The notes beneath the pieces are model-generated. The model had not been told where the DNA came from. It searched no databases and saw only the letters and a program-made list of their open reading frames with translations. Source: Devosia sp. (GTDB lineage Bacteria; Pseudomonadota; Alphaproteobacteria; Rhizobiales; Devosiaceae). Taken from it: a stretch of 32,842 nucleotides of DNA. Positions 14,922 through 22,113 of the stretch are shown here, piece by piece. The translations under genes were made by a program, and so were the position numbers. The first letter of the stretch is position 1; the number at the start of each line of letters is the position of its first letter. The stretch spans positions 1 through 32,842 of the forward strand of contig JAHCJW010000024.1 of NCBI GenBank assembly GCA_026126125.1, read 5' to 3'.

Positions 14922-16052
14922 ATGGCCAGTCATCATGAAATTTCGCGCCGCGCTTTATTGACTGGAGCGACAGCACTCGGTGTCGCAGCACAAATGGCTG
15001 CAGTTATACAAGCAACTGCGCAGCAAGCGGCCAATATTGCAGAGCCCGTTGATCTCAATACGCTCGAACGCGTCAAGGTCGAGCTGGTGCCCCCGCCCTT
15101 CGTCCATGCCCATGAGCAAGTGGCGACCGGCGGACCCAAGATCGTGGAGTTCACCCTCACCATCGAGGAAAAGCTGCATGAGGTCGACGACGAGGGCACA
15201 ACGCTGTGGGCCATGACCTTCAACGGTTCGGTACCCGGCCCGCTGATGGTGGTGCATGAAGGCGACTATGTTGAGTTGACGCTGGTCAACCCCGCCACCA
15301 ACCTGATGCACCACAATATCGACTTCCACGCCGCCACCGGCGCACTGGGAGGCGCCAGCCTCACCATCGTCAACCCCGGCGAGAAGGCGATCATGCGCTT
15401 CAAGGCCACCAAGGCCGGCGTCTTCGTCTACCACTGCGCGCCCGAGGGCATGGTGCCCTGGCACGTCACGGCCGGCATGAACGGCGCCATCATGGTGCTG
15501 CCGCGCGACGGGATCAAGGACGGCAAGGGCAATCTGCTGCCCTATGACCGGGTGTATTATGTCGGCGAACAGGACTTCTATGTCCCCAAGGACGAGGACG
15601 GCAACTACAAGGCCTATGACAGCATCGGCGATGGCTATCCCGACGCAATCGAGGCGATGCGCACGCTCGTGCCCAGCCATGTGGTGTTCAACGGCAAGGT
15701 CGGCGCACTGACCGGCGACAACGCCCTCAAGGCCAAGGTTGGCGAAAGGGTGCTGATCGTGCACTCGCAGGCCAATCGTGACACGCGGCCGCATCTGATC
15801 GGCGGGCATGGCGACTTCGTCTGGCCCACGGGCAAATTCCACACGCCGCCCGATGTCGATCAGGAAACCTGGTTCATTCCGGGCGGGGCGGCGGGAGCGG
15901 CCTACTACACCTTCCTGCAGCCGGGGGTCTACGCCTATGTCAACCACAATCTGATCGAGGCGTTCGAACTGGGCGCCGCTGGTCACTTCGTGGTGGAAGG
16001 CGAGTGGAATGACGACCTGATGACGTCGGTACTCGCCCCCAGCCCGATCTGA
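14922..16052 (+). CDS. nirK: Copper-containing nitrite reductase (NO-forming)
   Basis: 376 residues. A Tat signal ([20 protein letters not shown]) indicates folded export to the periplasm, where NirK reduces nitrite to nitric oxide. Copper sites are intact. Type 1 ligands are His131, Cys172, His181 and Met186. Type 2 ligands are His136 and His171 plus a C-terminal His in [13 protein letters not shown]. The catalytic Asp134 ([11 protein letters not shown]) is present. [20 protein letters not shown] is the typical linker of class I NirK. ATG 14922 follows GGAGA. It is divergent from pseudoazurin, its probable electron donor, and followed by nirV and nnrS. No nitric oxide reductase (norCB) lies in the window, so the fate of the NO cannot be read from here. 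Confidence 0.97.
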   Translation: MASHHEISRRALLTGATALGVAAQMAAVIQATAQQAANIAEPVDLNTLERVKVELVPPPFVHAHEQVATGGPKIVEFTLTIEEKLHEVDDEGTTLWAMTFNGSVPGPLMVVHEGDYVELTLVNPATNLMHHNIDFHAATGALGGASLTIVNPGEKAIMRFKATKAGVFVYHCAPEGMVPWHVTAGMNGAIMVLPRDGIKDGKGNLLPYDRVYYVGEQDFYVPKDEDGNYKAYDSIGDGYPDAIEAMRTLVPSHVVFNGKVGALTGDNALKAKVGERVLIVHSQANRDTRPHLIGGHGDFVWPTGKFHTPPDVDQETWFIPGGAAGAAYYTFLQPGVYAYVNHNLIEAFELGAAGHFVVEGEWNDDLMTSVLAPSPI

Positions 16053-16120
16053 TCGTGACCGCGTGAAAATCGGCCCGGCGCCCATATAGCGGGCGCCGGC
16101 TCTCTCCTTGTGAGGACAGA

Positions 16121-17014
16121 ATGAGCACGCTCGACCACCCCATCCAGATCTTTGCCGGCCTGGCGCTGCCGGGCGTGCTGCTGGCCCTGGGCCTCGCGGC
16201 CGTGGCGGTGCAGGTCAGGCCGCAACTGCCCTGGACCAGCCCTGCCGCCGCGATCATCGCTCCGCAGACGGTGACCATCCCGCCCGGCGAAGTGACATAT
16301 CGGGCCGAAGGGCATTTCCTGCGCAACGGACAGGTAATCGATGCTCCGTTCGTGACCGAACGCTTCGCGGCACCGCTCACCATCATGGCCTATCAGGTGA
16401 CGGCAGCCGACTATCGACTCTGCGTCGCCGATGGCGTCTGCGCACCGGCCGAACCACAGGCAATTGGCCAGGGCAATGTGCCGGTGACGGGGGTGAACTT
16501 TCAGGATGCGGAGGCCTATGCCGGCTGGCTCAGTGACCAGACGGGGCAGAAATGGGTCTTGCCGAGCAGCGCGCAATGGGCTCTTGCCGCCGGCGAAGAC
16601 TATCCTGACGATGCGCTGGGGATCGAGGACGACGGCAGCAACCCCGCTTTGCGCTGGCTGGCCAATTACCGCCAGGAGGCAGCCCGCAAGCGCAGCGCCG
16701 ACCCCATGCCGCATACTCTCGGCGCTTTCGGCACCAACGAACACGGCGTGGCCGATATGGGCGGCAATATCTGGGAATGGACGCAGACCTGCCATCAGCG
16801 CGTGCATCTGGACACTAAAGGCGCCATGATCAGCCAGCAGCCCGCCTGCACCATCCGCGTGCTCGAGGGCAAGCACCGCGCCCAGATAAGCTACTTCATT
16901 CGTGACGCCAAGAGCGGCGGCTGCACGGTGGGCCTGCCGCCCGACAATCTGGGTTTCCGCCTGGTGCGCGAACCCGCCTGGCACGAACAGTTGCTGCATC
17001 GACTGGGCTTGTGA
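16121..17014 (+). CDS. nirV: NirV-like formylglycine-generating-enzyme (SUMF1) domain protein
   Basis: 297 residues with one N-terminal membrane helix (about 8-29; IFAGLALPGVLLALGLAAVA) and a C-type-lectin-like FGE-sulfatase domain. The domain is marked by the ETVTIPPGEV-like start (PQTVTIPPGEVTYRAEGHFL), VTGVNFQDAEAYAGWLSDQT, GQKWVLPSSAQWALAAGEDY, NEHGVADMGGNIWEWTQTCH and a terminal LGFRLVRE. Genes of this type often follow nirK and are called nirV; their function is not established. SUMF1 enzymes oxidise a cysteine to formylglycine, but the catalytic cysteines of that activity were not verified here. It starts 68 bases after nirK behind a GAGGA ribosome site, so it is probably in the nirK operon. 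Confidence 0.85.
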   Translation: MSTLDHPIQIFAGLALPGVLLALGLAAVAVQVRPQLPWTSPAAAIIAPQTVTIPPGEVTYRAEGHFLRNGQVIDAPFVTERFAAPLTIMAYQVTAADYRLCVADGVCAPAEPQAIGQGNVPVTGVNFQDAEAYAGWLSDQTGQKWVLPSSAQWALAAGEDYPDDALGIEDDGSNPALRWLANYRQEAARKRSADPMPHTLGAFGTNEHGVADMGGNIWEWTQTCHQRVHLDTKGAMISQQPACTIRVLEGKHRAQISYFIRDAKSGGCTVGLPPDNLGFRLVREPAWHEQLLHRLGL

Positions 17015-17057
17015 GGGGCGGGCGGCTCCCCGCCGCCGGGCCCCTCATCTCTGCATA

Positions 17058-17071
17058 TTGCGCTGGCGCAA
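17058..17071. promoter_or_regulatory. NnrR-type palindrome upstream of nnrS
   Basis: TTGCG-CTGG-CGCAA is a perfect 14-bp palindrome whose centre lies about 58 bases before the nnrS start. It fits the form TTGCG-N4-CRCAA reported for NnrR in Rhodobacter. A start site about 41 bases downstream of the centre would leave a leader of some 17 bases. It lies in the nirV-nnrS gap and could also form a hairpin, but no T-run follows. Confidence 0.65.
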
Positions 17072-17122
17072 GGACAGGGCGCCGGCGCGGCCTTAGGTCG
17101 AAACGGACACTGGAGACCGAGC

Positions 17123-18355
17123 ATGACCCCGACCGACGCCCCTCCGAAACGCACCCCCGTGCCGCGTGGCCTGGCGCGCACCGGCCCGGTGATCCTGTCT
17201 TACGGTTTCCGCCCCTTTTTCCTCGCGGCAGGCCTTTGGGCCGTGGCCGCCATGGCCATATGGGTGGGCGCGCTGATCGCCGGCTGGGCGGTGGGGGGGA
17301 CTTATGGCGGGGCCAATTGGCACGCTCATGAAATGCTGTTCGGCTACAGCTCGGCGGCGCTGGCTGGTTTCTTGTTGACTGCCGTGCCCAACTGGACCGG
17401 ACGCCTGCCCGTGTCGGGCCTGCGACTGGCTGGGCTGTTCTCGTTCTGGCTCGCCGGACGCCTGGCCCTGCTCGTGCCAGACCTGATCAGCCTGCCGGTG
17501 GCCATCGCCATCGACATGGCCTTTCTGCCCCTGCTCCTCGCCATCTGTCTGCGGGAAGTGATTGCGGGCAGGAAATGGAAAGATCTCAAGGTGATGGCCG
17601 TGGTGACGGCGCTGGCGCTGGCGAATGGCGGCTTTCACGCCCTGATCGTTTTTGGCAACGACGCCGCCTTTGCCAACCGCCTCGCCGTAGCCGCCTATGC
17701 CATGCTGATCGGCATTATCGGCGGGCGGGTGGTGCCCAGCTTCACCCGCAACTGGCTGGCCAAGCGCCATATCGCCGCCCTGCCCGCCCCTTATGACCGT
17801 TTCGACACAGCGGCGTTGATCACCACGGCCATCGCGCTGGCCGCCTGGACGATCCTGCCAGCCTCCGGGCTGACGGTCGCACTGACGGGGGGCGCCGCGC
17901 TGCTCAATGGCTGGCGGCTGTGGCGCTGGCGCGGCTGGCGGACGGGGGCGGAGCCGCTGGTGCTGGTCTTGCACGTCGCCTATGGCTTCGTGCCATTGGG
18001 CCTCGGCGCGGTGGCGCTTGCCGCGGCCGGACTGCTCGATGCGGCGGCGGCGCTGCATGTGCTCACCGTAGGCGCCATCGGCACGATGACGCTGGCCATC
18101 ATGACCCGCGCCACGCGCGGCCATACCGGCTCGCCGCTCGTCTCCTCGCCCATGACCAATGCCAGCTATGTCTGTATCGTATTGGCGGCACTGGCGCGGC
18201 TGGGCACCGGCCTATGGCCCGAGCTGACCATGGAGCTGCTCAGCATCGCCGGCGGATTGTGGATCGGCGGTTTCACGCTTTACGTCATCGAACACGCGCC
18301 CCTGTTGCTGCGGCAACGGCGCGACCGCCCCGAAGGCGCGCAAAGGGCGAATTAG
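17123..18355 (+). CDS. nnrS: NnrS family heme/copper membrane protein
   Basis: 410 residues with about twelve hydrophobic membrane segments. It begins VILSYGFRPFFLAAGLWAVA, the conserved NnrS start, and has NWHAHEMLFGYSSAALAGFL with histidines thought to bind heme or copper, TAVPNWTGRLPVSG, and later LTVGAIGTMTLAIMTRATRG with a following GHTG. NnrS proteins contain heme and copper and protect cells from nitric oxide stress; their genes are controlled by NO-responsive regulators in many proteobacteria (family knowledge). A GGAGA ribosome site precedes the start. The stop codon overlaps the convergent murB stop by three bases, so no terminator separates the two. Confidence 0.95.
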   Translation: MTPTDAPPKRTPVPRGLARTGPVILSYGFRPFFLAAGLWAVAAMAIWVGALIAGWAVGGTYGGANWHAHEMLFGYSSAALAGFLLTAVPNWTGRLPVSGLRLAGLFSFWLAGRLALLVPDLISLPVAIAIDMAFLPLLLAICLREVIAGRKWKDLKVMAVVTALALANGGFHALIVFGNDAAFANRLAVAAYAMLIGIIGGRVVPSFTRNWLAKRHIAALPAPYDRFDTAALITTAIALAAWTILPASGLTVALTGGAALLNGWRLWRWRGWRTGAEPLVLVLHVAYGFVPLGLGAVALAAAGLLDAAAALHVLTVGAIGTMTLAIMTRATRGHTGSPLVSSPMTNASYVCIVLAALARLGTGLWPELTMELLSIAGGLWIGGFTLYVIEHAPLLLRQRRDRPEGAQRAN

Positions 18356-19371
18356 AGAAAGATCGGTTCTTCGTGCAGCGCCACGCCGAAACGGGCCAGA
18401 ACGGTGCGTTTGACGTGGGCGGCGAGCGCGGCGATGTCGCTCGCCACGGCGCCGCCATAGTTGACCACCACCAGAGCGTGCCGCTCGGAGATACCGGCCG
18501 GGCCGAGCCGGAAGCCCTTGAGGTCGCTCTGCTCGATGAGCCAGCCGGCGGAGAGCTTCAGTCTTCCATCGGTCTGGGCGAAATTGGGCGCTGCGGGGAA
18601 TTCAACGAGGATCGGCGCCGCCTGTTCCTGTGTGACGATGGGGTTCTGGAAGAACGAGCCGGCATTGGGCGTGAGGCGCCAATCGGGCAATTTCGATTGA
18701 CGCAGGGCGATGACGCGCGCCATCACCAGGGCCGGGCTCAGTTCTGCTTCGCCCGCCAGTTCAGCAAGCCCGGCAAAGCGCAGATTGGGTTGCCACGGCT
18801 TTGGCAGGCGCAGGCGAAGAGAGAGCACCACAAAACGCCCCGGGGAGCGCTTGAACAGGCTGTCGCGATAGCCGAAGGCGCATTCGGCGGGACCAAATTC
18901 GCGGGCGCGTCCCTCGAGGCGGTCATAAGCGGTGAGGCTATCAAAAAAATCGGCAAGTTCGGCGCCATAGGCGCCGATATTCTGCACTGGCGCCGCGCCA
19001 ACGGTGCCGGGAATAAGGGCAAGGTTTTCCAATCCGCCCAGCCCCTGCTCCACCGTCCAGGTGACGAGGTCGTGCCAGATTTCGCCGGCAGCGGCTTCGA
19101 CCACGACAGCGTCGGCATGCGTCGCGACGATGCGGCGCCCTTTGGTGGCCAGGAGCGCGGTGATCCCCTCGAAATGCTCCGAGAGCACCACATTGCTGCC
19201 GCCGCCAAGCAGGCGCAGCGGCAAGTTGCGCTCCTCGGCAAGCGCGAACAGGGCCTCTATCTGCTCGGGCCTGTCGAGCAGCACGCCAAAGCGCGAGCGG
19301 GCGGTCAGCGCCAGCGTATTGCGGGCGGAAAGATCGAAATCGGGAATCAGGGAAAGCGTCGGTTCGGTCAT
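18352..19371 (-). CDS. murB: UDP-N-acetylmuramate dehydrogenase, E. coli-like type I
   Basis: 339 residues. The FAD domain has LPLRLLGGGSNVVLSEHFEG and GGLENLALIPGTVGAAPVQN followed by IGAYGAEL. The substrate domain has CAFGYRDSLFKR, the proton-donor Ser in TPNAGSFFQNPIV, and a C-terminal SAGWLIEQSDLKGFRLGPAG then the Glu in HEEPIFL. MurB reduces UDP-GlcNAc-enolpyruvate to UDP-MurNAc in peptidoglycan synthesis. The extended FGYRDSLFK loop is typical of type I MurB as in E. coli, whereas many alphaproteobacteria carry a shorter type II enzyme in the division/cell-wall cluster. ATG 19371 gives the family length. A further ATG at 19425 has a much better ribosome site (GGGAGAAGAGC) and would add 18 mostly hydrophobic residues; either is possible. 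Confidence 0.92.
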   Translation of the reverse strand: MTEPTLSLIPDFDLSARNTLALTARSRFGVLLDRPEQIEALFALAEERNLPLRLLGGGSNVVLSEHFEGITALLATKGRRIVATHADAVVVEAAAGEIWHDLVTWTVEQGLGGLENLALIPGTVGAAPVQNIGAYGAELADFFDSLTAYDRLEGRAREFGPAECAFGYRDSLFKRSPGRFVVLSLRLRLPKPWQPNLRFAGLAELAGEAELSPALVMARVIALRQSKLPDWRLTPNAGSFFQNPIVTQEQAAPILVEFPAAPNFAQTDGRLKLSAGWLIEQSDLKGFRLGPAGISERHALVVVNYGGAVASDIAALAAHVKRTVLARFGVALHEEPIFL

Positions 19372-19530
19372 GGCGGGACATTGATCGCAGATAAAAATCA
19401 ATACAATGGCAATGCGCGCGCCCATGCTCTTCTCCCGCTTGCGCCGAAACCGCTATCGGCACGGGGCGCAGATGCTTTAAAGGGTGGTATTCAACGGCAT
19501 GCCGCCTCCACAGGACGCAGGACCCCCAAG

Positions 19531-19962
19531 ATGCGCCTTACCCAGTTCACCGATTACGCGCTTCGCCTGCTGATCTATGCGACGACACATCGAGACCGGC
19601 TGATCACCATCGAGGAAACCGCTGCCGTCTATGACATTTCACGCAACCACCTGATGAAGGTCGCCAACCATCTGGCGCGTGAAGGCTATGTGCGTTCGGT
19701 GCGCGGCCGGGCGGGCGGGCTGACGCTGGCGGCGCCGCCTGAAACCATCAATCTGGGTCAGCTCATCCGGTCCACGGAGCCCGATTTCGCCATGGTCGAG
19801 TGTTTTGGCGAAGCCGATCAGTGCCGCATCACTCCGTCCTGCCGGCTCAAGGGGATTCTGGGTCGCGCGCTTGCCGCCTTCCTCGCCGAGATGGACCGCC
19901 ACACCCTCGCCGACCTCGTGCTTACCCCCGAGCAATTCGGCATCGAGCGCCCCGCCGCCTGA
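19531..19962 (+). CDS. nsrR: Rrf2-family regulator, probable nitric-oxide sensor NsrR
   Basis: 143 residues. The winged helix-turn-helix (about 1-65) begins MRLTQFTDYALRLLIYATTH and contains ISRNHLMKVANHLAREGYV, followed by RGRAGGLTLA, all typical of NsrR. Three cysteines that would hold an iron-sulfur cluster are present at 91, 98 and 104 (VECFGEADQCRITPSCRLKG). In NsrR, NO damages the cluster and releases repression (family knowledge). An NsrR-type operator lies at 19983-20005, just after this gene and before the FmdE-like gene, so that pair is a likely target. IscR or RirA are alternatives, but the VECF...C...CRLKG arrangement and the denitrification setting favour NsrR. Confidence 0.9.
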   Translation: MRLTQFTDYALRLLIYATTHRDRLITIEETAAVYDISRNHLMKVANHLAREGYVRSVRGRAGGLTLAAPPETINLGQLIRSTEPDFAMVECFGEADQCRITPSCRLKGILGRALAAFLAEMDRHTLADLVLTPEQFGIERPAA

Positions 19963-19982
19963 GGCGCGGCAACATGTCCAAA

Positions 19983-20005
19983 AACATGAATTTAAAATAC
20001 ATATT
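19983..20005. promoter_or_regulatory. NsrR-type operator upstream of the FmdE-like gene
   Basis: AACATGAATTT (19983-19993), one central A, then AAATACATATT (19995-20005). The two 11-bp arms match as inverted repeats at 9 of 11 positions. Against the published NsrR consensus of two 11-bp arms (AAGATGCATTT and its complement, 1-bp spacer), 19 of 23 positions agree. An AT-rich stretch with -10-like hexamers (TATTATAG, GATATA) follows directly, so binding would block the promoter. Confidence 0.8.
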
Positions 20006-20057
20006 ATAGTGATATAAGCGTCTCCAGGTGGTTTTCGGCGACCCGATGGAGCGTTTG

Positions 20058-20678
20058 ATGAGCTTTCCGGACTTTTTCGACCTCGCCCCGGTGGTGCGGG
20101 TGCGCGACTCTCTCGCCGATTTTCTCGGCGCGGCTCCCGACGGGGTGATCGAGTATCGCTATGCCGACGCGGTGCGCCTCGCCGGGCATTCCTGCCCGGC
20201 CGTGGCCGGAGCCTATCTGATGATCTGCAATGGGCTTGCCTATCTTTATGACGACGAGTTACCCAACCGGGGCGATATCGCGGTGAGGATGAGTGAGGCG
20301 CGGGACCACGCCACCACCGGGGTTCTCGCCTCCATCGCCACGCTTCTTACCGGCGCGGCGAGCGAGATGGGCTTTGGCGGCATCGGGCGCGACCGCATGT
20401 TCTCCCGTAAAGACCTCCTCGATTTCGATGGCGGCTTTGCCGGCACGCTGACCCTGCGGCGCCGCGACACCGGCCGCGGCGTGCTCGTCGATATCAATAC
20501 CGACCATGTGCCGCATGCCCCGGAAATGGGCCGATTATTGCCGTTGGCACTGGCCGGAAGGCTAGACCCGGAGCAGCGACAAACTTTCGCCCATCTCTGG
20601 CAGGATCGCGTCCGTCGCATGCTGGTCGAGCATGCCGACGACCCCAAACTGGTGCATCTTTATGAATGGCAGGCCTGA
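20058..20678 (+). CDS. FmdE/FwdE-like domain protein in the NsrR regulon
   Basis: 206 residues, soluble. It resembles the N-terminal domain of formylmethanofuran dehydrogenase subunit E: VRLAGHSCPAVAGAYLMICNG contains the GHxCP motif whose His and Cys bind metal in relatives. DHATTGVLASIATLLTGAAS and MGFGGIGRDRMFSRKDLLDF follow. The C-terminal zinc ribbon of true FmdE is missing. No methanofuran pathway is visible, so the FmdE name describes the fold only. ATG 20058 follows GGAG by seven bases and fits the domain start; in-frame GTG 20028 and ATG 20046 lack ribosome sites. It is immediately followed by a DUF1971 gene and preceded by an NsrR-type operator, which suggests a role in handling NO damage or metal. 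Confidence 0.7.
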   Translation: MSFPDFFDLAPVVRVRDSLADFLGAAPDGVIEYRYADAVRLAGHSCPAVAGAYLMICNGLAYLYDDELPNRGDIAVRMSEARDHATTGVLASIATLLTGAASEMGFGGIGRDRMFSRKDLLDFDGGFAGTLTLRRRDTGRGVLVDINTDHVPHAPEMGRLLPLALAGRLDPEQRQTFAHLWQDRVRRMLVEHADDPKLVHLYEWQA

Positions 20679-20972
20679 ATGACGGCGGACCGCATCTGGC
20701 CGAACGGGCTCGAGGCCTATAAGCGCACGTCTGAATTTACCGAGGCCAGAGTGCCGGCGGCGCTGCTGCAACGGCATTCGACCAAGGCCGGGGTCTGGGC
20801 GCGCCTGCATGTGGTGGAGGGGGCGCTGATTTTTCGCGACCTCGAAACGGGCAGGCAAAACCGGCTGGCGGCCGGTGTTCATCCGCTCATTCACCCCCAG
20901 CAGGACCATGAAGTGGAGCCGATAGGAAAGGTGCGCTTCTTCGTCGAGTTCTGTCGTCTTCGGGCGCCCTGA
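20679..20972 (+). CDS. DUF1971 / TehB-like cupin-type small protein
   Basis: 97 residues matching the DUF1971 family: NGLEAYKRTSEFTEARVPAALL at the start, then TKAGVWARLHVVEGALIFRD and a histidine-rich VHPLIHPQQDHEVEPIG, ending VRFFVEFCR. The repeated short strands and His cluster suggest a small cupin-like barrel that binds metal. The family is often annotated as a tellurite-resistance (TehB) domain, but the methyltransferase part of TehB is absent. The ATG follows the previous stop codon with no gap, so both genes form one unit. Members often occur with NO-response genes; function unknown. Confidence 0.78.
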   Translation: MTADRIWPNGLEAYKRTSEFTEARVPAALLQRHSTKAGVWARLHVVEGALIFRDLETGRQNRLAAGVHPLIHPQQDHEVEPIGKVRFFVEFCRLRAP

Positions 20973-21109
20973 CTTTGCCGGGGAATTCAGATTTCCTCAC
21001 CCACCCCCCCTGTTAGGGGGTCAGTCGCGCCGCCGCTGGCCTTTATCGTTCGCCCGACTCGCAAGCGGCTTTCGGCCCGCTTCAGACATTGCGACGGAGG
21101 GAGACTATC

Positions 21110-22003
21110 GTGGCAACACAAACGATGACTATCGGCGATCTCAAGGGCTTGATCGATCTGTCCAAGAGTATGGTGGGCGGCCTGACCATCACCAGTTTCG
21201 ATGCGCTGTTCGACAAGATCGAAGAACTGCTGCGCAGCTTCAATCAGTGGACGCCCGAATTGGAGAGCAATCTGAAGCTGGCGCGACAGGAGCTCAACGC
21301 CAATCCGCAGCTGTTCGAGGTCGGTAAGGCCGAATTTATCAATTCGGTCGATGCGCTTCTGGCCAAGTATCCCGCCAATACGCTGTTGAGCGACATTCCT
21401 GAGCTGAGCGGCGGCAACGGCGGCGGCGGGACGCCGCCCGATCCGGTGGTCACCAATCTGGGTGATATCGACATCGCCCGAGTGCAGAAGGTGTTCGCCG
21501 ATGTGAAAGTGAAATTCGATCCGGTGACCAAGATCGTCAGCGTCGAGGGCGCCGGCTACAGCTACAAGCTGCCCGATATCGAACGCATCGAGTTCAATGA
21601 TGGCGTGCTGGCTTTCGATATCGATGGCAGCCCCGGCCAGTTGGTGCGGCTGTATCAGGCGGCGTTCAACCGCGATCCGGATGCGGCTGGCCTGGGTTTC
21701 TGGATCCGCCATCAGGACAATAAGGTCGCCGACCTCAAGGCTGTCGCCAGCGGCTTCATGGGTTCGGCGGAATTCGCCGCGCTCTATGGCACAGAAGCCA
21801 CGGTGAGCAATGCCAAGTTCATCGAGCTGCTCTATACCAACGCCCTCGGCCGCGACAGGGACGTGGACGGCTTCAACTACTGGGTCGAAAAGCTCGCCTC
21901 GGGTGAAATCAGCCGCCAGGATGCGCTGTTGTTCTTTGCCGACAGTCCCGAGAACAAGACCACCACCGCCCCCGACATGGTCGATGGCATCTGGTACGTC
22001 TGA
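21110..22003 (+). CDS. DUF4214-domain protein with a double-glycine N-terminal segment (candidate export substrate)
   Basis: 297 residues with no Sec signal and no membrane helix. The N-terminus after Met6 reads MTIGDLKGLIDLSKSMVGG, a short amphipathic segment ending Gly-Gly at residues 23-24. A helical region runs to about 97, then a flexible GGNGGGGTPPDP linker (101-111), a strand-rich part with NDGVLAFDIDGSPGQLVRLY, and a DUF4214 domain. The domain has two related repeats (QAAFNRDPDAAGLGFWIRHQ and TNALGRDRDVDGFNYWVEKL). DUF4214 is common in secreted, often type I exported or surface-layer proteins. GTG 21110 is chosen because GGAGGGA lies six bases upstream; ATG 21125 is an alternative. 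The C39-type export operon lies convergently next door. Confidence 0.85.
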   Translation: MATQTMTIGDLKGLIDLSKSMVGGLTITSFDALFDKIEELLRSFNQWTPELESNLKLARQELNANPQLFEVGKAEFINSVDALLAKYPANTLLSDIPELSGGNGGGGTPPDPVVTNLGDIDIARVQKVFADVKVKFDPVTKIVSVEGAGYSYKLPDIERIEFNDGVLAFDIDGSPGQLVRLYQAAFNRDPDAAGLGFWIRHQDNKVADLKAVASGFMGSAEFAALYGTEATVSNAKFIELLYTNALGRDRDVDGFNYWVEKLASGEISRQDALLFFADSPENKTTTAPDMVDGIWYV

Positions 22004-22028
22004 CGAAAGCCCCTGACCTGGCGCCGCT

Positions 22029-22106
22029 TGCTCGTCCCTGTTTCGGCGCGAGGGCAGAGACGAGCAGGGCCATCGTCGTGCTCCCAACCGGTGAGTATTT
22101 TGGGAG
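22029..22106. terminator. Two hairpins between convergent DUF4214 and HlyD-like genes (candidate bidirectional terminator)
   Basis: TGCTCGTC (22029-22036) pairs with GACGAGCA (22059-22066). CTCCCAA (22081-22087) pairs with TTGGGAG (22100-22106). Both stems are perfect and lie in the 110-base gap between the convergent stop codons. Neither has a long T-run, so the terminator role rests on position. Confidence 0.5.
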
Positions 22107-22113
22107 GCAGGAT

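Noticed and set aside
21003..21021. ACCCCC...GGGGGT hairpin between the DUF1971 and DUF4214 genes as a terminator
   Set aside because: The stem is only six base pairs and no T-run follows, so it is too weak to call.
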